Shown here piece by piece: positions 8,497 to 16,169 of a DNA stretch of 64,000 nucleotides. The translations under genes and the position numbers were made by a program. Source of the stretch: Bradyrhizobium diversitatis (GTDB lineage: Bacteria; Pseudomonadota; Alphaproteobacteria; Rhizobiales; Xanthobacteraceae); contig NZ_JACEGD010000018.1 of NCBI RefSeq assembly GCF_016031635.1, positions 1 to 64,000 of the forward strand, written 5' to 3'. The first letter of the stretch is position 1. Each line of letters starts with the position of its first letter. A model generated the notes under the pieces. That model made no database searches. It had not been told where the DNA came from and saw only the letters and a program-made list of their open reading frames with translations.

Positions 8497-9620
8497 CACA
8501 TCACCTCGATGTCGGCTTCGATCGCGCCGGCGGCCTTGATCGCCTGGAGGATGCTGATCATGTCGCGGGGGCCGATGCCGAGGCCGTTGAGGCCATCGAC
8601 GAGCTGCTGAAGCGAGACGCCGTCCTTGACGACGGCCAGCTTCTTGCCGTCCTCGGTGACGGTGACGCTGCTGCGCGGCGCGACAACGGTGCGGCCGCGC
8701 GACAGCGGGTTGGGCTGGCTGACCTGCGGGCTCTCGGAGATGGTGACGGTGAGGTTGCCCTGCGCCACGGCGACGGTCGCGACGCGGACGTCGCGGCCCA
8801 TCACGATGATGCCGCTCCGTTCGTCGATGATGATCTTGGCGGCGAGATCGGGATCGACCTGGAGCTGCTCGATCTCGGTGAGGAATGCGACGACGTTGCC
8901 CTTGAACTCCGGCGGGACCGACAGCTGCACCGTCGATGGGTCGATCGGCTCGGCGGTCTTGACGCCGAGATAGTCGTTGACCGCAGCCGCAATGCGCTTG
9001 GCGGTGGTGAAGTCGGCGTTGCGCAGCGCCAGGCGCACGTTCGGCAGCCGATTGAGCGCGAACTCGATCTCGCGCTCGATGATGGCGCCGTTGGCGATGC
9101 GTCCGACGGTCGGAACGCCGCGCACGATCTTGGCCGCCTCGCCCTCGGCCTGGAAGCCGGAGATCGCGAGCGAACCCTGCGCCACCGCATAGACGTTGCC
9201 GTCGGCGCCCAGGAGAGGGGTCACGAGCAGGGTGCCGCCCTGGAGGTTCTTGGCGTCGCCGAGCGCGGAGACGGTGACATCCATGCGCGTGCCCTGGGTG
9301 GCGAAGGCCGGCAGGTTGCCGGTCACCATCACGGCCGCGACGTTGCCGGTGCGGATGGTGGCGCCGCGGATGTTGACGCCCATGCGCTCGAGCATCGCCT
9401 GCAGCGATTGCTTGGTGAAGGGGATGTTGTTGAGCGTGTCGCCGGTGCCGTTGAGGCCGACGACGAGGCCGTAGCCGATGAGCTGGTTCTGCCGCACGCC
9501 CTCGATGTTGGCGAGGTCCTTGATGCGCGATGTCGCGCTTGCAGGCGTGACCGAGAGCGCCAGCGCTGACAGCGCGGCGCAGGCCACCCCAACAATCCTC
9601 ACCCAACGAACGCCTAGCAT
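8496..9620 (-). CDS. flgI: Flagellar P-ring protein FlgI
   Basis: The 374-residue product begins with a signal peptide (hydrophobic core IVGVACAALSALALSV, cleavage near ASA) and continues with the typical FlgI start RIKDLANIEGVRQNQLIGYG. The rest, including GTGDTLNNIPFTKQSL and the C-terminal IKAAGAIEADIEVM, is full length. It forms the P ring around the distal rod in the periplasm. I chose the ATG at 9620 because upstream residues are not signal-like and GGAGCAGAGG precedes it. A sigma-54-type promoter lies about 90 bp upstream. Confidence 0.96.
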   Translation of the reverse strand: MLGVRWVRIVGVACAALSALALSVTPASATSRIKDLANIEGVRQNQLIGYGLVVGLNGTGDTLNNIPFTKQSLQAMLERMGVNIRGATIRTGNVAAVMVTGNLPAFATQGTRMDVTVSALGDAKNLQGGTLLVTPLLGADGNVYAVAQGSLAISGFQAEGEAAKIVRGVPTVGRIANGAIIEREIEFALNRLPNVRLALRNADFTTAKRIAAAVNDYLGVKTAEPIDPSTVQLSVPPEFKGNVVAFLTEIEQLQVDPDLAAKIIIDERSGIIVMGRDVRVATVAVAQGNLTVTISESPQVSQPNPLSRGRTVVAPRSSVTVTEDGKKLAVVKDGVSLQQLVDGLNGLGIGPRDMISILQAIKAAGAIEADIEVM

Positions 9621-9708
9621 CCTCTGCTCCCCAAGGCTCCTAGAAAGGCTCCTCAAATCGGAAGGATCTGCACGACACTCCCATGACGAGCTGGTCCGGC
9701 GCTTTCCT

Positions 9709-9724
9709 TGCGAGCGCTGTGCCA
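9709..9724 (-). promoter_or_regulatory. Sigma-54 (-24/-12) promoter for flgI operon
   Basis: On the reverse strand TGGCAC-N5-TCGCA matches the RpoN consensus TGGCAC-N5-TTGCA except for one base, with the obligatory GG to GC spacing of ten. It lies 89 bp upstream of flgI, as expected for a class III flagellar promoter. Confidence 0.7.
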
Positions 9725-9841
9725 ACCCGGGGCTTCGGGATAGATCGCTGAATAGGTTGAATAAATCTGTTTCGACCGGTGTCAGCGGGTGTTGTGCCTG
9801 AGGAGCGAAACTGCCGCCTGTCGGCAGATTTTGCCGGGCTG

Positions 9842-9856
9842 TTTACGGGCCGTTAA
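9842..9856 (+). promoter_or_regulatory. CtrA-type site upstream of fliX
   Basis: TTTA-N7-TTAA, one base off the CtrA consensus, overlaps the GTTAACCAT motif at 9852-9860. It is 47 bp upstream of the fliX start, between divergent fliX and flgI. In Caulobacter the fliX promoter is also CtrA-dependent and divergent from flgI. Confidence 0.55.
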
Positions 9857-9902
9857 CCATAAAACGGCGAAGCTCCGGCATCGATCACCCGGATTCCTTC
9901 CG

Positions 9903-10316
9903 ATGCGCATCTACGGACCGAACGGAACCACGTTGGGAACGCCGGCCAGCCAGACCAGGCGGACCGGCTCCGGCACCTTCGTGCTGCCCGACACCTCGTC
10001 GGCACAGGAGACGCGGAGCGCTGCCGCACCGAAGGCCACCGCCAACATCGACGCGCTGCTGGCATTGCAGGGCGTCGAAGAGGATCCGGTCGAGCGCCGC
10101 AAGCGCTCGGTCGCCCGCGGCAGGACAGCGCTCGACGTGCTCGATGATCTGAAGATGGGACTGCTGTCCGGAAACCTCGACGCCTCGACCGTGATGCGTC
10201 TGCGTGATGCTGCGGCGAACCTCAAATCCTCGTCGGGCGATGCCGGACTCGATTCCGTGCTCTCGGAGATCGAGTTGCGCGTCGAAGTCGAGCTCGCGAA
10301 GGCCGGGCAGGCCTGA
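9903..10316 (+). CDS. fliX: Flagellar assembly regulator FliX
   Basis: The 137-residue product has the FliX layout: MRIYGPNG start, a variable Ser/Ala-rich linker, then ALLALQGVEEDP, RGRTALDVLDDLKMGLLSG and a C-terminal ELRVEVELAKA. FliX senses early basal-body assembly and controls the sigma-54 activator FlbD, switching on class III genes such as flgI and flgF. The ATG at 9903 gives the canonical N-terminus. The gene is divergent from the flgI operon, an arrangement shared with Caulobacter. Confidence 0.88.
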   Translation: MRIYGPNGTTLGTPASQTRRTGSGTFVLPDTSSAQETRSAAAPKATANIDALLALQGVEEDPVERRKRSVARGRTALDVLDDLKMGLLSGNLDASTVMRLRDAAANLKSSSGDAGLDSVLSEIELRVEVELAKAGQA

Positions 10317-10319
10317 CGT

Positions 10320-10691
10320 CTACGCCGCTTCCTCCTTCTGCTGCACATCGTAGCGGCGCTGCGCCGCGAGCACGTCCTTCAGATTGTGCTCGGCCCAATC
10401 GCGCAGGTGATCGACCGCCGCGGCCAGCGTCAGCCCGAGTGGCGTGATCGAATATTCCACCGTGACAGGAACGGTTGCGATGGCATGGCGCCTGATCAGG
10501 CCGTCGCGCTCAAGCGACTTGAGAACCTGACTCAGCATCTTCTGCGAGATGCCCTCAATCGTGCGGCGCAACTGATTGAAGCGCATCGGCTCCTCGCGCA
10601 GGAGCAAAAGGATCAGCACCGCCCATTTGTCGCCGACGCGATCGAGGATCTGGCGGGTGGGGCAGTTCGCTGCGTAGACGTCCGGTTTCAT
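10320..10691 (-). CDS. HxlR-family transcriptional regulator (first)
   Basis: The 123-residue winged-helix protein has the HxlR signature CPTRQILDRVGDKWAVLIL with its conserved N-terminal cysteine (residue 10), followed by MRFNQLRRTIEGISQKMLSQ and a recognition helix. Such regulators often sense electrophiles through that cysteine. The gene is divergent from an NAD(P)-binding oxidoreductase 168 bp away, the usual HxlR partner. Its stop is 3 bp from the fliX stop, so it appears to have been inserted into the flagellar cluster. Confidence 0.92.
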   Translation of the reverse strand: MKPDVYAANCPTRQILDRVGDKWAVLILLLLREEPMRFNQLRRTIEGISQKMLSQVLKSLERDGLIRRHAIATVPVTVEYSITPLGLTLAAAVDHLRDWAEHNLKDVLAAQRRYDVQQKEEAA

Positions 10692-10820
10692 CGTCGGTCC
10701 TCATTCCGCCGCTGGCGGTGCGCGCGTCAGCTGTACGTGATCGGTTACGCGTCCAGGTTACCGTTGCGTAATCAGGTAAGCACAAAGTGCTCTCTTAACA
10801 CCAGCATCCTTTGCGATATC

Positions 10821-10839
10821 TAGTCACTGATAGTTACTA
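10821..10839. promoter_or_regulatory. Dyad operator candidate for the HxlR regulator
   Basis: TAGTCACTGATAGTTACTA is a partly symmetric element (TAGT-N-ACT-N3-AGT-N-ACTA). It lies 21 bp before the oxidoreductase start codon in the divergent intergenic region and has the size expected for a dimeric winged-helix repressor. Confidence 0.5.
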
Positions 10840-10859
10840 TAGAAGCAAAGGAGCCTTCC

Positions 10860-11471
10860 ATGAAAATCGCAGTCGCCGGTGCCTCGGGCCGGGCCGGGTC
10901 GGAGATCACCAGGGAACTGTCCCGCCGCGGCCACGCCGTCACAGCCATCGCCCGGAACCCCGAGAAGATCGCAGCCCTGCCCAACGTCACGCCGACCAAG
11001 GGGGATGTGCTCGACCAGGCCGGCCTCGCCAGGCTGTGGGCCGGACACGACGTCGCCGTGAGTTCCGTGCACTTCCTAGTCAGTGACCCGCTCAAGCTGA
11101 TCGGTGCGGCGAAGGACTCCAAGGTCGGTCGTTACCTCGTCGTCGGCGGTGCCGGCAGCCTTGAGGTCGCCCCAGGCTTGAAGCTGGTCACAACGCCCAA
11201 TTTTCCTACCCAATACAAGGCTGAGGCGGAGGCGGGCTCGGCCTTCCTCGACCTGCTGCAGCAGGAAAAGGACCTGAATTGGACCTTCATCTCGCCGTCG
11301 GCTTTGTTCGTCGAGGGGGAACGCACGGGCAAGTTCCGGCTTGGGAGCGACCAGCTTCTCGCAGATGCGAACGGAAAGAGCTGGATCACCTTCGCCGACT
11401 ACGCCATCGCGCTCGCCGACGAGATCGAACGGCCCGCCCATCTGAGGCAGCGCTTCACGGTCGGCTATTGA
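10860..11471 (+). CDS. NAD(P)-binding oxidoreductase (NmrA/atypical SDR family)
   Basis: The 203-residue Rossmann protein begins KIAVAGASGRAGSEI, a GxxGxxG dinucleotide-binding motif, then has HAVTAIARNPEKI for the second strand. It matches the COG2910-like family of atypical short-chain dehydrogenases, which often act as quinone or NADPH-sensing reductases. AAGGAG lies 5 nt before the ATG. The divergent HxlR gene and the intervening dyad make it the likely regulatory target. The substrate is unknown. Confidence 0.85.
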   Translation: MKIAVAGASGRAGSEITRELSRRGHAVTAIARNPEKIAALPNVTPTKGDVLDQAGLARLWAGHDVAVSSVHFLVSDPLKLIGAAKDSKVGRYLVVGGAGSLEVAPGLKLVTTPNFPTQYKAEAEAGSAFLDLLQQEKDLNWTFISPSALFVEGERTGKFRLGSDQLLADANGKSWITFADYAIALADEIERPAHLRQRFTVGY

Positions 11472-11644
11472 GCCGCCAGCCGCCCCCCGGGTCCCTCCAG
11501 GATAAACCTTCCTGTGCAAGGGCTTGGGGGCGGCACCGGGGCGATGAGGGGAAATATTGTCTGTCACAGGAGGCCGCTATATAACGCCCCGCTCGACGGA
11601 CCCCGTTCCGTATGCGAGTCGTTGCTTAGACAGATAGGCCTCCC

Positions 11645-12055
11645 TTGGAAAAGTTGAAAAACTACCGACCGACCGACAAAGAGCCTTTCATGAACGACCG
11701 GCAGAAGGAGTACTTCCGTTTGAAGCTCCTCGCCTGGAAGGATGAGATCCTCAAAGAGTCCAAGCTCACCCTGCAGGCTTTGCAGGAGGAGAACGTGAAC
11801 CACCCCGATCTTGCCGATCGGGCATCGTCCGAGACCGACCGTGCCATCGAACTCCGCGCCCGCGATCGCCAGCGCAAGTTGATCGCCAAGATCGACGCCG
11901 CGCTCCAGCGCATCGAGGACAACACCTACGGCTATTGCGAGGAAACCGGCGAGCCGATCTCGTTGAAGCGGCTCGAAGCCCGGCCCATCGCAACGCTCTC
12001 GGTGGAAGCGCAGGAGCGCCACGAGAAACGCGAGAAGGTCTATCGCGACGAATAG
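11645..12055 (+). CDS. dksA: DksA/TraR-family RNA polymerase-binding protein with degenerate zinc finger
   Basis: The product of about 136 residues has the DksA architecture: an N-terminal segment (NYRPTDKEPFM), the coiled coil (EYFRLKLLAWKDEILKES to RASSETDRAIELRARDR) with its acidic tip residues, and the C-terminal globular part GYCEETGEPISLKRLEARP. Of the four zinc cysteines only one remains. DksA binds the RNA polymerase secondary channel and potentiates ppGpp. I use the TTG at 11645 because homologues begin with the NYRP-type stretch; the first ATG is at 11690. dksA between fliX and flgH is a conserved alphaproteobacterial arrangement. Confidence 0.88.
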   Translation: MEKLKNYRPTDKEPFMNDRQKEYFRLKLLAWKDEILKESKLTLQALQEENVNHPDLADRASSETDRAIELRARDRQRKLIAKIDAALQRIEDNTYGYCEETGEPISLKRLEARPIATLSVEAQERHEKREKVYRDE

Positions 12056-12060
12056 AGCCC

Positions 12061-12088
12061 GAGCCGCCAAGTGCGGCTCTTTGTTTTT
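12061..12088 (+). terminator. Rho-independent terminator of dksA
   Basis: A 7-bp stem (GAGCCGC with GCGGCTC) with a five-base loop is followed by TTTGTTTTT, six bases after the dksA stop. Downstream to 12336 I see no gene, only a 7-bp inverted repeat (CGTGATT/AATCACG) at 12163-12186 of unknown meaning. Confidence 0.85.
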
Positions 12089-12336
12089 GGGACGCAAGGT
12101 GCCGCTTGGCGCCGTGATCCGCATTTTGTCTGCCGCTTGCAGCCGCGCGGCAGCGTGCGAGGCGTGATTGCGAAAAGTGAATCACGATCAATGGGCTAGA
12201 CTCGATTCCTCCGAGCTCACGTGAGTTCGGATGAGAAACAGCCTTCACTTCAGGTGGGGCAGGTTTTGCGAGTCGCATCAACGACATCGGCTCGAATGGT
12301 GAGACGCTGATCCAGCTGCATTAAGCATCGCTGCAA

Positions 12337-12735
12337 TCAGGTCTGCCGCGACGCCAGGAGGCGCGCGTCCCCATAAAGCCTGGACCAGCTCAATATTTCC
12401 TTAAATGCCGGCAAGAGGCCGTAAGCCGCATCCGTCAGCTCGTACGCAACCCTCAAGGGTTTCTCCGCGAGGACGATGCGCGATACGAGGCCATCCTGCT
12501 CGAGCTCGCGAAGCTGCGTGGTCAGCATGTGCTGGGTGATCCCGCCGATCGATCGTCGCAAGGCACCGAAGCGAACCGCACCGTTCATCAGCGTCAACAG
12601 GATCTCCAGTTTCCACTTGCCGCCGAGCGCGTGGATAGCGCGCTTGAAGTCGCCGAGCAGAGCAGGATCCGGGCTGCAATCGCAGCCGTCGTCGCAGTTG
12701 CTGGTCAGGTTTTCCATACCAGTCTCGAAATCCAT
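12337..12735 (-). CDS. HxlR-family transcriptional regulator (second)
   Basis: The 132-residue product is an HxlR winged-helix protein (FKRAIHALGGKWKLEILLTL, then VRFGALRRSIGGITQHMLTTQL). It carries an unusual cysteine cluster near the N-terminus (NCDDGCDCSPD), which could sense metals or oxidants. The start is the ATG at 12735 with GGGGACAAG upstream. It is divergent from a reductase gene that is now broken, which repeats the HxlR/oxidoreductase arrangement 2 kb upstream. Confidence 0.9.
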   Translation of the reverse strand: MDFETGMENLTSNCDDGCDCSPDPALLGDFKRAIHALGGKWKLEILLTLMNGAVRFGALRRSIGGITQHMLTTQLRELEQDGLVSRIVLAEKPLRVAYELTDAAYGLLPAFKEILSWSRLYGDARLLASRQT

Positions 12736-12831
12736 TCTACTTGTCCCCTTGGAGATAGTGACCAGATGCGGCCTTGAGCAGGGCCGCGGCGGAACCGATC
12801 CGCCGGCCCTCGCATCGAGGGGAATTTGGCA

Positions 12832-13678
12832 ATGAGCACTGTTCTGGTGACCGGCGGGTCGGGCTTCGTCGGCATTCACGTCGTCCTGCAACTTCTGGCC
12901 GCGGGCCATGCCGTGCGGACGACGGTACGCCGGCCCGATCGTCGGGACGACGTGCTGGCGATGCTGCGCGAGGGCGGGGCGGCTGCGCCGGAAACCGTGT
13001 CCTTCTTCACGGCGGACCTCACGGCAGACGCGGGCTGGCGCGAGGCGACCGCCGCGCGAAAAACCGTTCGACGAGACCGACTGGACCAATCTCGATCGTC
13101 CCGGCCTGCAGCCCTACATCAAATCCAAGACGCTGGCCGAGCGGGCGGCCTGGGATTTCATCGCGCGCGAGGGCGGCGGCCTCGAACTGTCGGTGGTCAA
13201 TCCCGCCGGCATTTTTGGTCCCGTGCTGGGGCCGGACTTCTCCGGCTCGATCGAGATCGTCAAATCGCTGCTCGACGGCATCATGCCGGCGGTGCCGCGG
13301 GTTTATTTCGGCGTGGTCGACGTGCGCGATGTCGCCGATCTGCATCTGCGCGCGATGACGGCGCCCGAGGCCAGGGGCGAGCGCTTCATCGCGGTCTCCG
13401 GTGAAACGATGTCGATCCTCGATATCGCCAAGGTGCTGCGGCGGGAACTCGGGCCCTCGGCACGCCGGGTTCCGCGGTTTCAGGCCCCCGACTGGCTGGT
13501 GCGGCTGGCCGCGACCCGGATTCCCCTTTTGCGTGCGGTCGTGCCGATGCTCGGCAGGGTGCGGCATTCCACCAGCGCCAAGGCGGGGTCGCTGCTCGGC
13601 TGGGAGCCCCGTTCCAACCACGAGGCGATCCTTGCGACCGCGGAGAGCCTGATCCGGCTCGGCCTGGTCAAGGCGTGA
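12832..13678 (+). pseudogene. NAD-dependent epimerase/dihydroflavonol-reductase-like gene with internal deletion and frameshift
   Basis: The first 75 codons encode an intact Rossmann start (STVLVTGGSGFVGIHVVLQL). Near 13050-13060 the sequence jumps from the GWREA segment directly to KPFDETDW in another frame. The second half then reads normally to the end, with the YIKSK (YxxxK) motif, VVNPAGIFGP and VDVRDVADLH. Compared with the roughly 340-residue family, about 60 residues are missing, including the strand with the catalytic Ser/Thr region. No continuous product is possible without frameshifting. The start has only weak ribosome-site match. It is divergent from the second HxlR gene. Confidence 0.8.
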
Positions 13679-13756
13679 GGTTGCCCCTGGCTTGTCACGC
13701 CCCGGCGGGGATGCTGAAGTGTCGCCTTCGAATGCGTAGCGTGGGAGGCGGCGCCG

Positions 13757-14536
13757 ATGGACAGAATACTCCAAGCCGCAAAGGCGATCGCGCTGGCGCG
13801 CCGCAACCATGCGCCGCTTGCGGCGCTGGAGCGTCCTCCCGCCGATGAAGCCGAGGGCTATCAGGTGCAGCGCGCCCTGCATGATCTCCTGCTGCCGCAC
13901 GTCGGCCCGCTCGTCGGCTACAAGATCGGCTGCACCAGCCAGGTGATGCAGGACTATATCGGAATCCCGCACCCCTGCGGCGGCGGCGTGTTCCAGAAGG
14001 GCGTCCATGACAGCGGCGCCAAGCTCGCCACCTCCAATTATGTCCGGGTCGGCGTCGAGTGCGAGATCGCGGTGCGGCTCAAGCGGGACCTTGCCGCCGG
14101 CGAGGCGCCGTTCACGGCCGAATGGGTCGGCGAGGCCGTCGAGGCCTATCATCCCGCGATCGAGATCGTCGACGACCGCTACGTGAAGTGGGAAACGATG
14201 GGCGCGCCGACCTTGATCGCCGACGACTTCTTCGCCGCCGGTTGCGTGCTGGGTCCGTCGGTGCCGCGCTCGTCGGTTCCTGACCTGAAAGCGGTCAAGG
14301 GCCGCGCCCTCGTCAACGGCGAGGAGGTGAGCCACGGCACCGGCGCCGACGTGCTCGGCCATCCCCACAACGCGCTCGCCTGGCTCGCCAACCATCTCGC
14401 CGCCGAGGGCAAGGGCCTGCATGCGGGGCAGCTCGTGCTGACGGGCAGCTTGGTCAAGACGCTGTGGCTGAAAGCCGGCGACAAGGTGCGGATGGAACTG
14501 GACGGGCTCGGGACGGTGGAGGTGGAGTTTACGTGA
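13757..14536 (+). CDS. 2-keto-4-pentenoate hydratase-like (MhpD/FAH family)
   Basis: The 259-residue protein belongs to the FAH-like hydratase/decarboxylase family (VGYKIGCTSQVMQDYIGIPHP, then VECEIAVRL carrying the metal-binding Glu pair and YHPAIEIVDDRY). Members hydrate 2-hydroxy-dienoates from aromatic ring meta-cleavage. No ring-cleavage genes are nearby, so its pathway is unknown. GTGGGAGG lies upstream of the ATG. It follows the reductase pseudogene by 78 bp on the same strand and may share its transcript. Confidence 0.82.
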   Translation: MDRILQAAKAIALARRNHAPLAALERPPADEAEGYQVQRALHDLLLPHVGPLVGYKIGCTSQVMQDYIGIPHPCGGGVFQKGVHDSGAKLATSNYVRVGVECEIAVRLKRDLAAGEAPFTAEWVGEAVEAYHPAIEIVDDRYVKWETMGAPTLIADDFFAAGCVLGPSVPRSSVPDLKAVKGRALVNGEEVSHGTGADVLGHPHNALAWLANHLAAEGKGLHAGQLVLTGSLVKTLWLKAGDKVRMELDGLGTVEVEFT

Positions 14537-14547
14537 GCTCTCGCCAC

Positions 14548-14627
14548 CGTCATTGCGAGCCCAGCGAAGCCATTCAGACTGCCGCCGCGAAAAGATTCTG
14601 GATTGCGTCGCTTCGCTCGCAATGACG
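14548..14627. repeat. Dispersed palindromic repeat, family 1, copy A (short)
   Basis: The 80-bp element begins CGTCATTGCGAG and ends with the inverse CTCGCAATGACG, and contains an inner TCTGGATTG segment. Four other copies are found in this window. The rest of the gap 14537-14868 shows no gene or clear signal. Confidence 0.8.
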
Positions 14628-14868
14628 GAGTGTGTTGTCGTGGCGTTGCAATAATGTCGCGGACCTGCCTCGCAGTACGCAGTTTCCGACACCATCCCGA
14701 CAAGACATGTTGCGCTCGCCCGTAATCGGGTCTATGAGCCCCGTCCCATTCAACCTGCGCGTTCAACTGTGAGGAGACCAGCCGTGAGTACGTTGTGGCG
14801 ATCGACACATTCCGTGCCGACGCTCTCAGTGCGTCCGGCTGACACTCATCCAATCATGTTGAACGACA

Positions 14869-16035
14869 ATGGCACAGTCATTGATTCAGCGCCGGCGGGA
14901 GGCCGAGCGCGCGCGGGTTGAAGCCTACGAGCTGTCGCTGCGGCATGTGTCGCAGCGGACGCGTCCTCCACCGGATTTCAAGAATGCGATCTGCGAGGCC
15001 AGGCGTGGTTTCGAGGCAGACATCGTGCGCGATGCCGAGGCCTGGCAGCCGCGAATGAAGACTCGCGATGCCGCGCGTCTTCGTCTTGCTGCGGCTCGCT
15101 ATCTCTTCGCGCGCTATCCCGTTGCCGAACATCTGGACCAGATCTGGATCGACGGCGCGGGACTGGGCGCCGACGAGATCCGCTTGCGCAAGCGCTGGTA
15201 CATCGCGGCGGCCGGCGGCGGTTCGCTCTACGCTGCCGGTGCGGCCGAATGGCTGTCTCGCAAGGAGGTTCATGCGTTCCTCAATCCGTTGGGGAAGGTC
15301 GGCTTCGAGGCTGCGATCTGGCAGGCGATTGCGCGTTCCTATGCGACCGATCCCGCTGTTGCGATGCGGATCGCGCGCACCAGGATCACGCAGACGCAGC
15401 GCGCTCACCATCGCTTCTGGCGCGAGGTGGTGCGCTTCTTCTGCGCGCATCCCACCACGGTCGATGACATGGATGACTTCCATGACTACCTCGCCGATTG
15501 CCACCGGCGTGATCCCGAGTACACCCTCAAGGGGCGTTCACTGATCTCGCTTGGGCGGCAGATGCGCGAATGGCATCGCGATCTCGATGCGATTGCTCGT
15601 ATTGAGGCCGCACGCCGTCGCGCCGAGGCGGCGCGAAACCGTGCGCGGGGGCTGGCAGCAGGCCCCGAGCAGAGCGAGGACCGTTGGCTCGGTGCAGCGA
15701 TCGCGGACTGGTCATGGACGAAGTCGTCCAAGGACCGGGCCAAGCGCGAAGAATATGTTGTGGTCCAGTTGAGGACGGCAGCCGATCTCGTGGCTGAGAC
15801 GCGGGGCATGCGTCACTGCGTCGCCACTTACGCGACAAAGTGCATTGCCGGGCATGCCTCGATCTGGTCGCTCCGTCGCCGTGCCTCGGGTGACGTCCAG
15901 CGGATGCTGACCATCGAGCTTGATACCCGTTCCCGGGCGGTTCAGGTTCGCGGGTTTGCGAACCGCCCGCCGCTTGCCGAGGAGAGCCAGATCCTCCAGC
16001 GGTGGGCGCAAGCGCGCGGGATCATGCTGCTGTGA
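14869..16035 (+). CDS. PcfJ-like domain protein
   Basis: The 388-residue protein has a long Arg/Ala-rich helical N-terminal part (residues 1-250) and a C-terminal PcfJ-like domain: MRHCVATYATKCIAGHASIW, a LTIELD strand and VRGFANRPP. PcfJ-like domains are known from conjugative plasmids and phage-like elements and their activity is not established. It is oriented against flgH within the flagellar cluster, downstream of the hydratase. No mobilisation gene is nearby. Its position suggests a cargo gene of the accessory insertion. The ATG lacks a strong ribosome site. Confidence 0.65.
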   Translation: MAQSLIQRRREAERARVEAYELSLRHVSQRTRPPPDFKNAICEARRGFEADIVRDAEAWQPRMKTRDAARLRLAAARYLFARYPVAEHLDQIWIDGAGLGADEIRLRKRWYIAAAGGGSLYAAGAAEWLSRKEVHAFLNPLGKVGFEAAIWQAIARSYATDPAVAMRIARTRITQTQRAHHRFWREVVRFFCAHPTTVDDMDDFHDYLADCHRRDPEYTLKGRSLISLGRQMREWHRDLDAIARIEAARRRAEAARNRARGLAAGPEQSEDRWLGAAIADWSWTKSSKDRAKREEYVVVQLRTAADLVAETRGMRHCVATYATKCIAGHASIWSLRRRASGDVQRMLTIELDTRSRAVQVRGFANRPPLAEESQILQRWAQARGIMLL

Positions 16036-16080
16036 GAGAGAGGCCTGCGCCGCTTCGGCGGCGGAGGCAAAATACATGCG

Positions 16081-16107
16081 GCCCTCGCCAGGGGAGCTAG
16101 CGAGGGC
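16081..16107. terminator. Hairpin between convergent PcfJ-like gene and flgH
   Basis: An 8-bp inverted repeat (GCCCTCGC with GCGAGGGC) lies in the 134-bp gap between converging genes; a second small TTCG-loop stem is at about 16049-16064. Neither is followed by a clear T tract. Confidence 0.35.
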
Positions 16108-16169
16108 CGCGTCGTACACCGTCGTTCGCGCCTAGGTTCGCGAACACGATGTGGGAGCTCGGGAGAGGA

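Noticed and set aside
12163..12186. Inverted repeat CGTGATT/AATCACG in the dksA-HxlR gap
   Set aside because: It is 7 bp with a ten-base loop, with no promoter elements or gene start next to it; chance cannot be excluded.
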